64,000 bases of DNA from NCBI GenBank assembly GCA_944388865.1, contig CALXKM010000033.1, positions 62,001 to 126,000 of the forward strand, given 5' to 3'. This stretch comes from an uncultured Duodenibacillus sp. Lineage in GTDB: Bacteria; Pseudomonadota; Gammaproteobacteria; Burkholderiales; Burkholderiaceae_F. The notes beneath the pieces are model-generated. The model saw nothing but the letters and a program-made list of their open reading frames with translations, searched no databases and was not told the DNA's origin. Positions within the stretch are counted from its first letter, which is position 1. Each line of letters begins with the position of its first letter. Made by a program: the position numbers and the translations under genes. Shown here one piece after another: positions 53,727 to 63,076 of the stretch.

Positions 53727-55502
53727 ATGACCATCAAGATGGACTTCTCTCGAGACGCGCTCTTTGATGAGCTTGGATTGGTGCGTCTTCGCGAAAGCTA
53801 CATGCGTCCTGAAGAAAATAGTCCTCAGGAGCGTCTTGCCTTCGTTGCCCAGTCGTTTGCAAGCGACGATGAGCACGCGCAGCGCATCTATGACTATGCA
53901 AGCCGCCAGTGGCTGAGCTTTTCAACGCCCGTGCTTTCGTTCGGGCGCATGAAGCGCGGGCTTCCCGTGAGCTGCTTTCTGAGCTACATGCACGACAGCG
54001 CCGAGGGACTTTTGCAGACGCTCACCGAAGTGAACTGCTTGTCGATGCTCGGAGGCGGCGTGGGCATTCATCTGGGCATTCGCAGCGCTGATGAAAAAAG
54101 CGTCGGCGTCATGCCGCACCTCAAGGTCTACGACGCTGCATGCCTGGCGTATCGCCAGGGAACGACCAGACGCGGATCCTATGCGGCCTTTTTGTCGATT
54201 GATCACCCGGACATTTTGCAGTTCATCGAAATGAGAAAGCCTACGGGCGATCAGAACATGCGCACCTTGAATCTGCATCACGGCATCAACGTCACCGATG
54301 CGTTCATGCGCAAGATTGAGCAAAGCATGCTCGATCGCGATGCCGACGATTCCTGGCCGCTCATTGATCCGCACTCGGGCAAAGTCGTTGAGACGGCAAG
54401 CGCCAGAGACATCTGGCAGCGCATTCTGGAGCTTCGCATGCAGACGGGAGAGCCGTATCTGGTCTTTACGGATACGGCAAGCCGTGCGCTGCCTTCTTGG
54501 CTTAAGGCGCAGGGGCTCAAAATCAACGGCTCGAACCTGTGCACGGAAATCTTTCTGCCGACCAACGAAGACCGCACGGCGGTGTGCTGCCTAAGTTCGG
54601 TCAATCTCGAGCACTATGACGAGTGGAAGAGCGAGCCGCGTTTTATCGACGACGTCATGGAATTTCTGGACAATGTATTGCAGTATTTCATTGACCATGC
54701 GCCCGAGACCATCATTCGCGCCCGCCGTTCGGCCGAGCGCGAGCGCTCCGTCGGTTTGGGCGCCATGGGGCTGCATGCCTACTTCCAGAAAAAGGGCATT
54801 CCTTTTGACTGCGCGCTGGCCAAATCAATCAACAAGCAGATTTTTGCGCACATTCAAAAATGCTGCGCTGCGACCGATGCGAGGCTGTGCGCTCTGAGGG
54901 GACCGTGCCCGGACGCCAAGGCTGACGGCATTGAGCGTCGGTTTTCTCACTGGATGGCTGTTGCGCCCAATGCTTCCTCAAGCCTGATTTGCGGCAACAC
55001 CAGTCCTTCAATTGAGCCGCGGCGCGCCAACGTATACCGACAAGACACGATCTCGGGCGCGCATATTGTGAAAAACCGCTTCCTTGTCGAAGTGCTCGAA
55101 AAGCTCGGCATGAATACCGATGAAGTCTGGGCCGACATCATCGCGCATGACGGCAGCGTGCAGCACCTGGAGGCAATTCCCAGACAAACGCGCGACGTCT
55201 TTAAGACCGCCCAGGAACTCGATCAGCGCTGGATCATCGAGCTTGCCGCCGATCGACAGCAGTTCATCGACCAGGGACAATCGGTCAATCTCTTTTTCCC
55301 TGCCGACGTCTCGATTGCTTATCTGCATGCCTGTCATTTCCTGGCCTGGAAGAAAGGCTTGAAGTCGCTTTACTACTGCCGTAGCGACAAGCTGCGCAAA
55401 GCCGATCGCGTCGGCGTAGCCCTTGAGAGACACCGCATTGAGGAAGACATCAACATGCGCGAGGTGCTCGAAGACAGCACCTGTCTGGCCTGCGAAGGCT
55501 GA
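53727..55502 (+). CDS. nrdA: Ribonucleoside-diphosphate reductase subunit alpha, short form without ATP-cone
   Basis: Class I ribonucleotide reductase large subunit. At 591 residues it is much shorter than E. coli NrdA (761) and lacks the N-terminal ATP-cone that senses ATP/dATP. The catalytic set is complete: C83 (PVSCFLSY), N270, C272 and E274 (SNLCTEI), C287 (AVCCLSS), the YY pair in LKSLYYCRS, and a C-terminal redox pair C586 and C589 (CLAC). The first 30 residues begin directly at the catalytic domain. It is followed by nrdB after 27 bases. Confidence 0.92.
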   Translation: MTIKMDFSRDALFDELGLVRLRESYMRPEENSPQERLAFVAQSFASDDEHAQRIYDYASRQWLSFSTPVLSFGRMKRGLPVSCFLSYMHDSAEGLLQTLTEVNCLSMLGGGVGIHLGIRSADEKSVGVMPHLKVYDAACLAYRQGTTRRGSYAAFLSIDHPDILQFIEMRKPTGDQNMRTLNLHHGINVTDAFMRKIEQSMLDRDADDSWPLIDPHSGKVVETASARDIWQRILELRMQTGEPYLVFTDTASRALPSWLKAQGLKINGSNLCTEIFLPTNEDRTAVCCLSSVNLEHYDEWKSEPRFIDDVMEFLDNVLQYFIDHAPETIIRARRSAERERSVGLGAMGLHAYFQKKGIPFDCALAKSINKQIFAHIQKCCAATDARLCALRGPCPDAKADGIERRFSHWMAVAPNASSSLICGNTSPSIEPRRANVYRQDTISGAHIVKNRFLVEVLEKLGMNTDEVWADIIAHDGSVQHLEAIPRQTRDVFKTAQELDQRWIIELAADRQQFIDQGQSVNLFFPADVSIAYLHACHFLAWKKGLKSLYYCRSDKLRKADRVGVALERHRIEEDINMREVLEDSTCLACEG

Positions 55503-55529
55503 TTGCCGCAATTCTGGAGAAAGTTTTTT

Positions 55530-56549
55530 ATGAGCAACGCAAAGGACAAAACGCTGCTGACGCAAACGCGCGACTACTACAAGCCTTTTGCATACCCTTG
55601 GGCTTATGAGGCCTTCATGCAAAGCGAGCAGATGCATTGGCTGTGGACCGAGGTGCCGATGGTCGAAGACGTCAAGGACTGGCGCAATCGGCTCACCGAA
55701 TCAGAGCGGGATTTCCTTACCAAGGTTTTCCGTTTTTTCACGCAGGGCGACATTGATGTGAGCGCTGCCTACGTCTACACCTATCTGCCGGCGTTTCCGC
55801 AGCCGGAGGTGCGCATGATGCTCTCGAGCTTTGCCGCGCGTGAGGCCGTGCACATTGCTGCCTATTCGCACCTCATCGAAACGCTGGGCATGCCCGAGGC
55901 GATCTACAACGAGTTTTTGCAGTATCAGGCCATGGCCGACAAGCATGAATACTTCCATGGCTTAAGACTCAACGACAATGAGAGCATTGCGGCAAAGATG
56001 GCGGCTTTTTCGGGCTTTACGGAGGGTATGCAGCTTTTTTCGAGCTTCGTGATGCTGCTTAACTTCACCCGCAACGGCACGATGCGCGGCATGGGGCAGA
56101 TCATTGCCTGGTCGATCAACGATGAGACGCTGCACACGGAATCCATGATCAAGCTTTTCCGAGAGTACATTGCGCAAAACAGCGATCTTTGGACCGATGC
56201 GCTCAAGCGCGAGATCTACACCATTGCCGAGAAGATGGTGGAACTCGAAGACCGCTTCATTGAGCTTGCCTTCGGCGTGCACGAGATGCAAAAGCTTTCG
56301 CCCGACGACGTAAAGTCATACATCCGCTACATCGCCGATCGAAGGCTCACGGCAATGGGAATGAAGGCGATTTTCGGCGTTGCTAAAAATCCGCTTCCCT
56401 GGGTTGATGCGATGCTGGGCGTGACGCACACGAACTTTTTTGAAAACCGCGTTGTGGACTACGCCAAGGGCGCTTTAAGCGGCGATTGGGCCGATGTCTG
56501 GGGGCGTGCATCGGACGATTTTGCCCTTACGCCGCCAAAGGCGCAGTAG
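55530..56549 (+). CDS. nrdB: Ribonucleoside-diphosphate reductase subunit beta
   Basis: Radical-generating subunit that works with NrdA. In the 339-residue protein D74, E105, H108, E165, E199 and H202 fit the di-metal site and Y112 the radical tyrosine (EAVHIAAYS). The acidic C-terminal tail ending near ASDDFALTP should dock to NrdA. ATG 55530 with GGAGA upstream is chosen. There is no ATP-cone on this subunit either, so the usual dATP brake seems absent from both chains. Confidence 0.94.
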   Translation: MSNAKDKTLLTQTRDYYKPFAYPWAYEAFMQSEQMHWLWTEVPMVEDVKDWRNRLTESERDFLTKVFRFFTQGDIDVSAAYVYTYLPAFPQPEVRMMLSSFAAREAVHIAAYSHLIETLGMPEAIYNEFLQYQAMADKHEYFHGLRLNDNESIAAKMAAFSGFTEGMQLFSSFVMLLNFTRNGTMRGMGQIIAWSINDETLHTESMIKLFREYIAQNSDLWTDALKREIYTIAEKMVELEDRFIELAFGVHEMQKLSPDDVKSYIRYIADRRLTAMGMKAIFGVAKNPLPWVDAMLGVTHTNFFENRVVDYAKGALSGDWADVWGRASDDFALTPPKAQ

Positions 56550-56630
56550 CTCTGCGCGCTGCGTGCACCAGAGATTCGAGCAGGCTCGTGCACTTCAAGA
56601 GGCAAACTCAAGCGCCTTCGCTTTGCCCGA

Positions 56631-57707
56631 TTAATGGTTTCGATGAGCCTGACGCGGATCGACGGCGTCAGGCGCCGCAGCCTGAGAAAGCGTCCAGCGG
56701 GGCTTGGCCGAAAAGCTCCAGCGCTTTTTGGCTGCTTCAAACTCTGCCGGAGACATTTGCATGAGCCTCGTCATGCCGGCAACGGCAATCATCGCGCCGT
56801 TGTCAGTGCAAAGGGCCATGGGCGGAAAGAATACTTCTGCCCGTCGTCTGCGGCAGGCTTCGATGAGAGCAGCGCGCAGCTGCTTGTTGGCCGAGACGCC
56901 GCCGGCGACGACAACGCGCTTGATGCCTGTTGTTTTGATGGCTTTAATTGTCTTTGCAACGAGGACGTCGACGACAGCGTCAACAAAGCCTCGGGCAAGA
57001 TTGCATCTGAAAGCGTGATCGGTTTTGTCCGCAGCATTGTTGACTGCCGTGAGCACAGCCGTCTTTAATCCCGAAAAGCTCATGTCGAGGTTGGGTGAGT
57101 GCAGCATGGGGCGTGGAAGCTCTACGGCGCCCGGCGTTCCTTCTTCAGCGAGTCGGCTGACGGCGGGACCCCCCGGGTAGCACTCGCCCAGAAGCTGAGC
57201 TGTTTTGTCAAACGCTTCTCCTGCGGCATCGTCAAGCGTTTCGCCAAGCAGCTCGTATTTGCCGAAAGCCTCCACTTTCATGAACTGCGTGTGTCCGCCG
57301 CTCACTAAAAGCGCAATAAAGGGAAATTCAGGAGCAGGGTCTGCCAGCCGTGCGGAAAGCAGGTGCCCTTCAAGGTGATGCACTCCGACGACGGGAATGT
57401 TGAGCGCGTAGCCTATGGCATGGGCAACAGAGGCGCCCACGAGAAGTGCGCCGGCAAGGCCGGGGCCTTCCGTGACGGCGATTGCATTGATGTCTTTTTT
57501 GGCAACGCCTGCTTTTTCAAGAACCTGATCGGCAAGAACCAGCACGCGGCGAATATGATCGCGGCTGGCAAGTTCGGGCACCACGCCGCCGTAGGCGCGG
57601 TGCATGTCAATCTGGGTGTGAATGGCGTGCGCAAGAAGCCCCTTTTCGCTGTCGATCAGGGCTACTCCCGTTTCGTCGCACGAACTCTCAATGCCAAGGA
57701 CTTTCAT
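56631..57707 (-). CDS. tsaD: tRNA N6-adenosine threonylcarbamoyltransferase
   Basis: TsaD transfers the threonylcarbamoyl group to A37 of tRNAs reading ANN codons. The 358-residue protein has the ASKHA-fold start [19 protein letters not shown], the metal ligands H111 and H115 in HHLEGH, and LVSGGHTQF plus [10 protein letters not shown]. The C-terminal tail of about 20 residues past the fold is unconserved. With tsaC at 32-33 kb, two t6A genes are in this window. It converges on nrdB. Confidence 0.96.
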   Translation of the reverse strand: MKVLGIESSCDETGVALIDSEKGLLAHAIHTQIDMHRAYGGVVPELASRDHIRRVLVLADQVLEKAGVAKKDINAIAVTEGPGLAGALLVGASVAHAIGYALNIPVVGVHHLEGHLLSARLADPAPEFPFIALLVSGGHTQFMKVEAFGKYELLGETLDDAAGEAFDKTAQLLGECYPGGPAVSRLAEEGTPGAVELPRPMLHSPNLDMSFSGLKTAVLTAVNNAADKTDHAFRCNLARGFVDAVVDVLVAKTIKAIKTTGIKRVVVAGGVSANKQLRAALIEACRRRRAEVFFPPMALCTDNGAMIAVAGMTRLMQMSPAEFEAAKKRWSFSAKPRWTLSQAAAPDAVDPRQAHRNH

Positions 57708-57751
57708 TGAAAAAAGCTAAAAAAACATCAAAGGCTCGAATTTTAGCCTGC

Positions 57752-58303
57752 CTACCTTCTGGGCGGCGGAGGCGGTCTTAAGCCGGGGCCGGGCCTCGGC
57801 GGAGGCGGTCGGAAACCGGGAGCAGGCCTCGGCGGAGGCGGCGGTCCCCATAGAGGGCCGTAAAAGCCTGGACCCATCATCCAGAACATGTCGTAGTCCA
57901 TGCTGCGAAGTTCGAGTTCCGTTCGCAGCTGAGCTTCTCGGATCTTGGCTCGCATCAGCGCGTTTTGCAAGTCTTTTTCGAGGTCAGGGGCGCCGCTCGG
58001 TCTGTCGAATTTGAGTACATAGCTCATTGAATCGCCGCAGAGGATGATTGGATTGGGCGAAGAGACGCTCGCGCCCGAGGGCCACTTGTAGGTGACGCCC
58101 ATGATTCTTGCGCAACCGTCAATGTCGCGGGTGCTGTCGAGGGCGTCATTGGAAAACTGTACGGAAACGGGCGTGATGCCATAGACGCGGCCGTCAGCCG
58201 TGGTGACAGTTGCGCCTTCAATGTCGCTGGTGAATGTGACGGTCGTCGTGCAGCCGCAAAGCAGGGCGCCGACGGCGGCAAGTGCAAAAAGCTGACTGCG
58301 CAT
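57752..58303 (-). CDS. Lipoprotein with proline-rich C-terminus
   Basis: A 183-residue lipoprotein; the lipobox LCGC puts the lipidated cysteine at residue 18. The domain after it (TVTFTSDIEGATVTTADGRVYGITPVSVQFSND) resembles PEGA-like surface domains. The last 35 residues are almost only Pro, Gly, Arg and Phe, made by a near-tandem DNA repeat at about 57760-57845. Such tails often reach the cell wall. I do not recognise a named family. It is divergent from the DMT exporter. Confidence 0.7.
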   Translation of the reverse strand: MRSQLFALAAVGALLCGCTTTVTFTSDIEGATVTTADGRVYGITPVSVQFSNDALDSTRDIDGCARIMGVTYKWPSGASVSSPNPIILCGDSMSYVLKFDRPSGAPDLEKDLQNALMRAKIREAQLRTELELRSMDYDMFWMMGPGFYGPLWGPPPPPRPAPGFRPPPPRPGPGLRPPPPPRR

Positions 58304-58480
58304 GACAGGTTCCTCAAAAGACTGAAGTCCGGGACTTCTTTTGTTGATTCTACAGCCGCAAAAGCGACTCGATGAGAAAGCGGGCAGCCGTTTTTTTATT
58401 GTTCGGACAGCGCCTTCGGATGCGCTTTGCGGCGTAACATGCGCAAGTGCGCATGGTCAAATTTCTTTTGTTGGTGCGTC

Positions 58481-59416
58481 ATGCTTTCTTATCGCAATCT
58501 ATCAGTTCGTCAAGCAACGCTCATTGGCCTTTTTGCGCCTGTCTGCTGGGGTATGAGCGTGAGCCTTGTGCGCGGCATTGCCGAAGGCTTCGGCATGGCG
58601 CAGGGCCAGTTTTTGCTTTATTGCGTTGCCACGGTCTGCGTTTATCTGATCGTTCGCTTTCCAAACTTCAAGAAAATGGATCGCCGATACCTTTGGATCG
58701 GCATTCCGACGGCCAATCTCAGTTCGCTCTCGTTTTGTCTGGCGATTTTCACATCAAGCGGAGGCGCCCAGACCATGGAAGTCGGCATGGTCAATTACCT
58801 GTGGCCGTCGCTTACTATTCTTTTTGCCGTGCTTTTCAATAAAGTGCGCACTCGCTGGTGGCTCTATCCTGGACTTGTCGTGGCGTTTGCCGGAATCGTG
58901 ATGATTCTGAGCGGCGACAAAGGATTTTCTTTGGCTGAGTTTGCCGGCCGGTTTGCTCAAAACCCGATTTCATACATTTTTGCTTTGACGGCAGCTGTGA
59001 CTTGGGCTGGGTATTCGAGCATGACCCGTGCTTGGGGAGGGACGAGCAATCCAACCACGATAATTTTTTTGATTGATACGGCAATTTTCGGCCTCTTCTG
59101 GCTTTTGGGAATTGGCTCGGTGCCGGTTGCAGCCAGTGCGCATGGTTTGATGAGCGTTGTTTTCGGGGGCTTTGCCGTGGGCGTGGCATATGCTGCATGG
59201 ACGCTCGGGATGAGCCGCGGCAGCATCACCATACTGGCGGCGGCTTCGTACTTCACGCCGGTGCTGTCCTGCTTGTTTGCAACATTTTGGATTGATGCAC
59301 AGCTCGATTCCGGTTTTTGGTCCGGCGTGGCGCTGGTTGTGGCCGGCTCTCTTTTGTGCTGGGATGCAACCGGACGCGGCATGAAGGCAAAACAACGTCA
59401 TGAAAAGACCGCTTGA
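58481..59416 (+). CDS. DMT-family (EamA) exporter, YddG-like
   Basis: A 311-residue membrane protein with ten predicted helices in two EamA repeats. The N-terminal half (GLFAPVCWGMSVSLVRGIAEGFG; GGAQTMEVGMVNYLWPSLTILF) resembles YddG, the aromatic amino-acid exporter. YddG-like specificity is a guess from resemblance. ATG 58481 is chosen as the first start giving a normal N-terminus; the frame continues 18 codons upstream with no support. Confidence 0.85.
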   Translation: MLSYRNLSVRQATLIGLFAPVCWGMSVSLVRGIAEGFGMAQGQFLLYCVATVCVYLIVRFPNFKKMDRRYLWIGIPTANLSSLSFCLAIFTSSGGAQTMEVGMVNYLWPSLTILFAVLFNKVRTRWWLYPGLVVAFAGIVMILSGDKGFSLAEFAGRFAQNPISYIFALTAAVTWAGYSSMTRAWGGTSNPTTIIFLIDTAIFGLFWLLGIGSVPVAASAHGLMSVVFGGFAVGVAYAAWTLGMSRGSITILAAASYFTPVLSCLFATFWIDAQLDSGFWSGVALVVAGSLLCWDATGRGMKAKQRHEKTA

Positions 59417-59649
59417 AGGAGCGCTACTTTTGTACGTTGTATGCCAATCGCTGAAGACTTTAGTTTTTTCGAACCATCGAATTTTCCTTGCACCTTCTCG
59501 TTTCTAGGGTGTTTGGCCTAGGCTGACTTTTTGTTGCTGTGGCATACTGCAAATACTGTGCTCTGCCCAATGGCTTCGGGCAGAAAGTGCAGATAGAGCA
59601 TTAAAAAAGAAGCCCGATTCGAATAACAAACATATTTGGAACAAACCCC

Positions 59650-61071
59650 ATGTCTAAGACTCTCTACGACAAACTCTGGGATGAGCACGTGGTCCAGGCC
59701 GAGGAAGACGGCACCACAACGCTTTACATTGACCGTCACCTGATTCACGAGGTGACGAGCCCGCAGGCGTTTGAGGGGCTCAGACTAGCCGGCCGCAAGC
59801 CCTGGCGCATCACTTCCGTGGTGGCTACGGCCGACCACAACACTCCCACTACCGGCTGGGAAAAAGGCATGGACGGCATAACCGATCCGATTGCCCGTCT
59901 GCAGGTGGAGACGCTCAACAAAAACATCGCCGAATTTGGCTGCGCAGCCTATTTCCCGTTTATGAGCAAGGGGCAGGGCGTGATCCACGTCATGGGCCCC
60001 GAAGAAGGCGCAACGCTGCCCGGCATGACGGTGGTTTGCGGCGACAGCCATACCTCCACGCACGGCGCATGCGCCGCGCTTGCTTTCGGCATCGGCACCT
60101 CTGAAGTCGAGCATGTGCTTGCTACGCAGACGCTGCTGACCAAAAAGAATAAGAACATGCTCGTCAAGGTTGAGGGCAAGCTTGCTGCCGGCGTGACCGG
60201 CAAGGATATTGCACTTGCCGTGATCGGCAAGATCGGCACGGCCGGAGGCACGGGCTGCACGATTGAGTTTGCGGGCTCTGCGGTTCGCGAACTGTCGATG
60301 GAAGGCCGCATGACGCTGTGCAATATGGCCATTGAAGCCGGTGCTCGTTCCGGTCTTGTGGCTGTAGACGAAAAGACGATCGAATACATGCGCGGCCGCC
60401 CGCTGGCTCCTAAGGGCGCAGATTGGGATAAGGCCGTTGAGTACTGGAAGACGCTCGTCAGCGACCCGGATGCGCACTACGACGTCGTCGTCGAACTCAA
60501 TGCCGCCGAGATCATTCCGATGGTGACCTGGGGAACGTCTCCTGAAATGGTGACGAACATTGAGGGCACGGTGCCTGATCCCGAAAAGCAGCTTGATCCG
60601 GTCAAGCGCGAAGGCTGGGAAAGAGCACTTCGCTACATGGGACTTGAGCCAGGCACGAAGATGACCGACATCAAGCCCTCGCATGTCTTTATCGGCTCGT
60701 GCACCAATTCGCGCATTGAAGATCTGCGCATGGCCGCCTACGTCGTCAAGAAGCTCGGCCGCAAAGTTGCGCCGACGATTGCTCAGGCTCTCGTCGTTCC
60801 TGGTTCCGGCCTTGTGAAGCAGCAGGCAGAATCCGAGGGACTCGACAAGATCTTTACGGCTGCTGGCTTTGAGTGGAGAGAGCCTGGCTGCTCGATGTGT
60901 CTTGCAATGAATGCCGACCGCATTGGTCCGGGAGACCGCTGTGCGTCGACATCAAACCGCAACTTTGAAGGACGTCAGGGCAAGGGCGGCCGTACGCATT
61001 TGGTGAGCCCCGCAATGGCTGCGGCTGCCGCTGTGGAAGGACACTTTGTGGATGTCCGCAAGCTTTTTTAA
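59650..61071 (+). CDS. leuC: 3-isopropylmalate dehydratase large subunit
   Basis: Aconitase-family enzyme that moves the hydroxyl in leucine synthesis, as a heterodimer with LeuD. The 473-residue protein has cluster cysteines C351 (GSCTNSR), C414 and C417 (GCSMCLAMN), and the motifs [30 protein letters not shown] and [19 protein letters not shown]. It heads leuC-leuD-leuB-asd. A 6-bp hairpin CTGCCC/GGGCAG lies at 59563-59583 in the 233-base leader. I could not find a convincing leucine-rich leader peptide. Confidence 0.97.
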   Translation: MSKTLYDKLWDEHVVQAEEDGTTTLYIDRHLIHEVTSPQAFEGLRLAGRKPWRITSVVATADHNTPTTGWEKGMDGITDPIARLQVETLNKNIAEFGCAAYFPFMSKGQGVIHVMGPEEGATLPGMTVVCGDSHTSTHGACAALAFGIGTSEVEHVLATQTLLTKKNKNMLVKVEGKLAAGVTGKDIALAVIGKIGTAGGTGCTIEFAGSAVRELSMEGRMTLCNMAIEAGARSGLVAVDEKTIEYMRGRPLAPKGADWDKAVEYWKTLVSDPDAHYDVVVELNAAEIIPMVTWGTSPEMVTNIEGTVPDPEKQLDPVKREGWERALRYMGLEPGTKMTDIKPSHVFIGSCTNSRIEDLRMAAYVVKKLGRKVAPTIAQALVVPGSGLVKQQAESEGLDKIFTAAGFEWREPGCSMCLAMNADRIGPGDRCASTSNRNFEGRQGKGGRTHLVSPAMAAAAAVEGHFVDVRKLF

Positions 61072-61107
61072 TTCGGATTGCAAAAGTTAAGTGGGAAGAT
61101 ATTCAAA

Positions 61108-61761
61108 ATGGAAAAATTTACCGTACATACCGGACTTGTGGTTCCTCTTGACCGCAGCAATGTCGATACTGATGCGATCATCCCCAAGCAGTTCTTGAAG
61201 TCCATCTACCGCACGGGCTACGGTCCCAATGCGTTTGATGAATGGCGCTACCTCGATAAGGGCGAGCCTGGCATGGACAACTCCAAGCGCCCCATCAACC
61301 CGGATTTCGTGTTGAATTTTCCACGCTATCAGGGCGCGACCATCTTGCTCGCCCGCAAGAATTTCGGCTGCGGCTCTTCGCGCGAACATGCGCCATGGGC
61401 ATTGATGCAGTACGGTTTTCGAGCCGTGATTGCCCCAAGCTTTGCCGATATTTTCTACAACAATTCGCTCAAAAACGGATTGCTTCCTGTTGTGCTCCCT
61501 GAGCTTGTCATTGATCGTTTGTTTGACGCCTGCAATGCCAATGAGGGCTATAAGCTCACGGTCGATCTTGACCGTCAGCTTGTGGTTGAACCCGACGGCA
61601 CTTCGACGCCCTTTGAAGTGGCGGCGTTCCGTCGCTGGGCGCTGATGAACGGCTACGACGACATCGGCATTACGCTGTCGACGCGTCAGGACAAGATCCG
61701 TGCCTTTGAGCAGCAGCGCTTGGCGCAAAAGCCCTGGCTCAATCCGGTGCTTGAGCAGTGA
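61108..61761 (+). CDS. leuD: 3-isopropylmalate dehydratase small subunit
   Basis: Swivelling-domain partner of LeuC. The 217-residue protein shows [24 protein letters not shown] and the active-site segment [32 protein letters not shown], both typical. ATG 61108 is preferred over an in-frame start ten codons upstream. It lies 36 bases after leuC and 38 before leuB. Confidence 0.97.
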   Translation: MEKFTVHTGLVVPLDRSNVDTDAIIPKQFLKSIYRTGYGPNAFDEWRYLDKGEPGMDNSKRPINPDFVLNFPRYQGATILLARKNFGCGSSREHAPWALMQYGFRAVIAPSFADIFYNNSLKNGLLPVVLPELVIDRLFDACNANEGYKLTVDLDRQLVVEPDGTSTPFEVAAFRRWALMNGYDDIGITLSTRQDKIRAFEQQRLAQKPWLNPVLEQ

Positions 61762-61799
61762 GAAAAAAGTTTCAGAAAATTTTTTAAAGAGAAACAGTT

Positions 61800-62876
61800 A
61801 TGACGCACAAGATTGCAGTTTTGCCCGGCGACGGCATCGGCACGGAGATCGTTGATCAGGCCGTTAAGGTGCTCAATGCTCTGGGTGAAGATTTCGAAAT
61901 GGAATTTGCCGATGTCGGCGGCGTTGCCTATGCGCACCATGGGCATCCGTTGCCCGAGTCCACTCTCAACTTGGCAAAAGCCGCAGATGCAGTGCTCTTT
62001 GGCGCTGTGGGCGACTTCAAGTACGACAATCTGGAGCGCTCTTTGCGCCCGGAACAGGCGATTTTGGGTTTGAGAAAAGCTCTTGGGCTTTTTGCCAACC
62101 TGCGCCCTGCCAAGTGCTTTGCAGAGCTTACCTCGGCGTCGACGCTGCGCCCTGAGGTGGTGAGCGGCCTTGATCTTCTCATCGTGCGCGAACTTACTGG
62201 AGACATTTATTTCGGCACGCCCCGCGGCCGCCGTACAGCTCCCGACGGACATTTCCCTGGAGCGCCGGAAGCCTTTGACACGATGCGCTATACGGTGCCT
62301 GAGGTCGAGCGAATTGCGCGCGTGGCTTTTGAGGCAGCGCGCAAGCGCAGAAATAAGGTGACGAGCGTCGACAAGGCTAACGTTCTTGAAACGAGCCAGT
62401 TGTGGCGCGATACAGTCATTGAGGTCGCCAAGGATTATCCCGACGTGACGCTCGAACACATGTATGTGGACAATGCCGCCATGCAGCTTGTTCGTGCTCC
62501 TAAGGCGCTTGACGTTGTGCTCACGGGCAACATTTTCGGCGACATCCTCTCGGACGAAGCCTCAATGCTCACGGGCTCCATCGGCATGCTCGCCTCGGCA
62601 AGCTTAAACGACAAGAAGCAGGGGCTCTATGAGCCCTCTCACGGTTCGGCTCCTGACATCGCCGGCAAGAATATTGCCAATCCGCTTGCGACGATTCTCT
62701 CGGCGGCGATGATGATTCGCTACAGCTTCGACATGAACGAGCAGGCTGACCGCATTGAAGCAGCCGTGCAGAAGGTGCTCTCTGCGGGCGTGCGCACGGG
62801 CGACATCATGAGCGAGGGCTGCCGCAAGGTTTCGTGCTCGGAAATGGGCGACGCTGTTGTGGCCGCGCTCGCTTAA
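61800..62876 (+). CDS. leuB: 3-isopropylmalate dehydrogenase
   Basis: NAD-dependent oxidative decarboxylase of leucine synthesis. The 358-residue protein has [36 protein letters not shown] and the family signature [26 protein letters not shown], with [17 protein letters not shown] near the end. All substrate and metal residues appear in place. It is followed after 200 bases by asd. Confidence 0.97.
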   Translation: MTHKIAVLPGDGIGTEIVDQAVKVLNALGEDFEMEFADVGGVAYAHHGHPLPESTLNLAKAADAVLFGAVGDFKYDNLERSLRPEQAILGLRKALGLFANLRPAKCFAELTSASTLRPEVVSGLDLLIVRELTGDIYFGTPRGRRTAPDGHFPGAPEAFDTMRYTVPEVERIARVAFEAARKRRNKVTSVDKANVLETSQLWRDTVIEVAKDYPDVTLEHMYVDNAAMQLVRAPKALDVVLTGNIFGDILSDEASMLTGSIGMLASASLNDKKQGLYEPSHGSAPDIAGKNIANPLATILSAAMMIRYSFDMNEQADRIEAAVQKVLSAGVRTGDIMSEGCRKVSCSEMGDAVVAALA

Positions 62877-63076
62877 GTCTTTGACGCAGGCTTCGGCAGG
62901 GCTTGCCGAAGCCGCAGCCGTCAGCTGGCGTTGTACAGGAGCCCGAAGAGTCGAGCTCACTGCAAACCGGCTTTTGCGGCTGAATTTAAAAGCCCGCAGC
63001 TGGCGCGACAAGCCGGCGCTCAAAAACAAAAGAAAGCAACCAGGTTAACCACTTCAAAACAGGTGAGGTACTTCCT

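Noticed and set aside
53727-55502. nrdA as a truncated pseudogene
   Set aside because: It is short, but all catalytic cysteines, the Asn/Glu pair, the tyrosine pair and the C-terminal CxxC are present and nrdB follows; short NrdA forms are known.
59417-59649. Leucine attenuator before leuC
   Set aside because: There is a short hairpin, but no leader peptide rich in Leu codons and no T-tract could be found.
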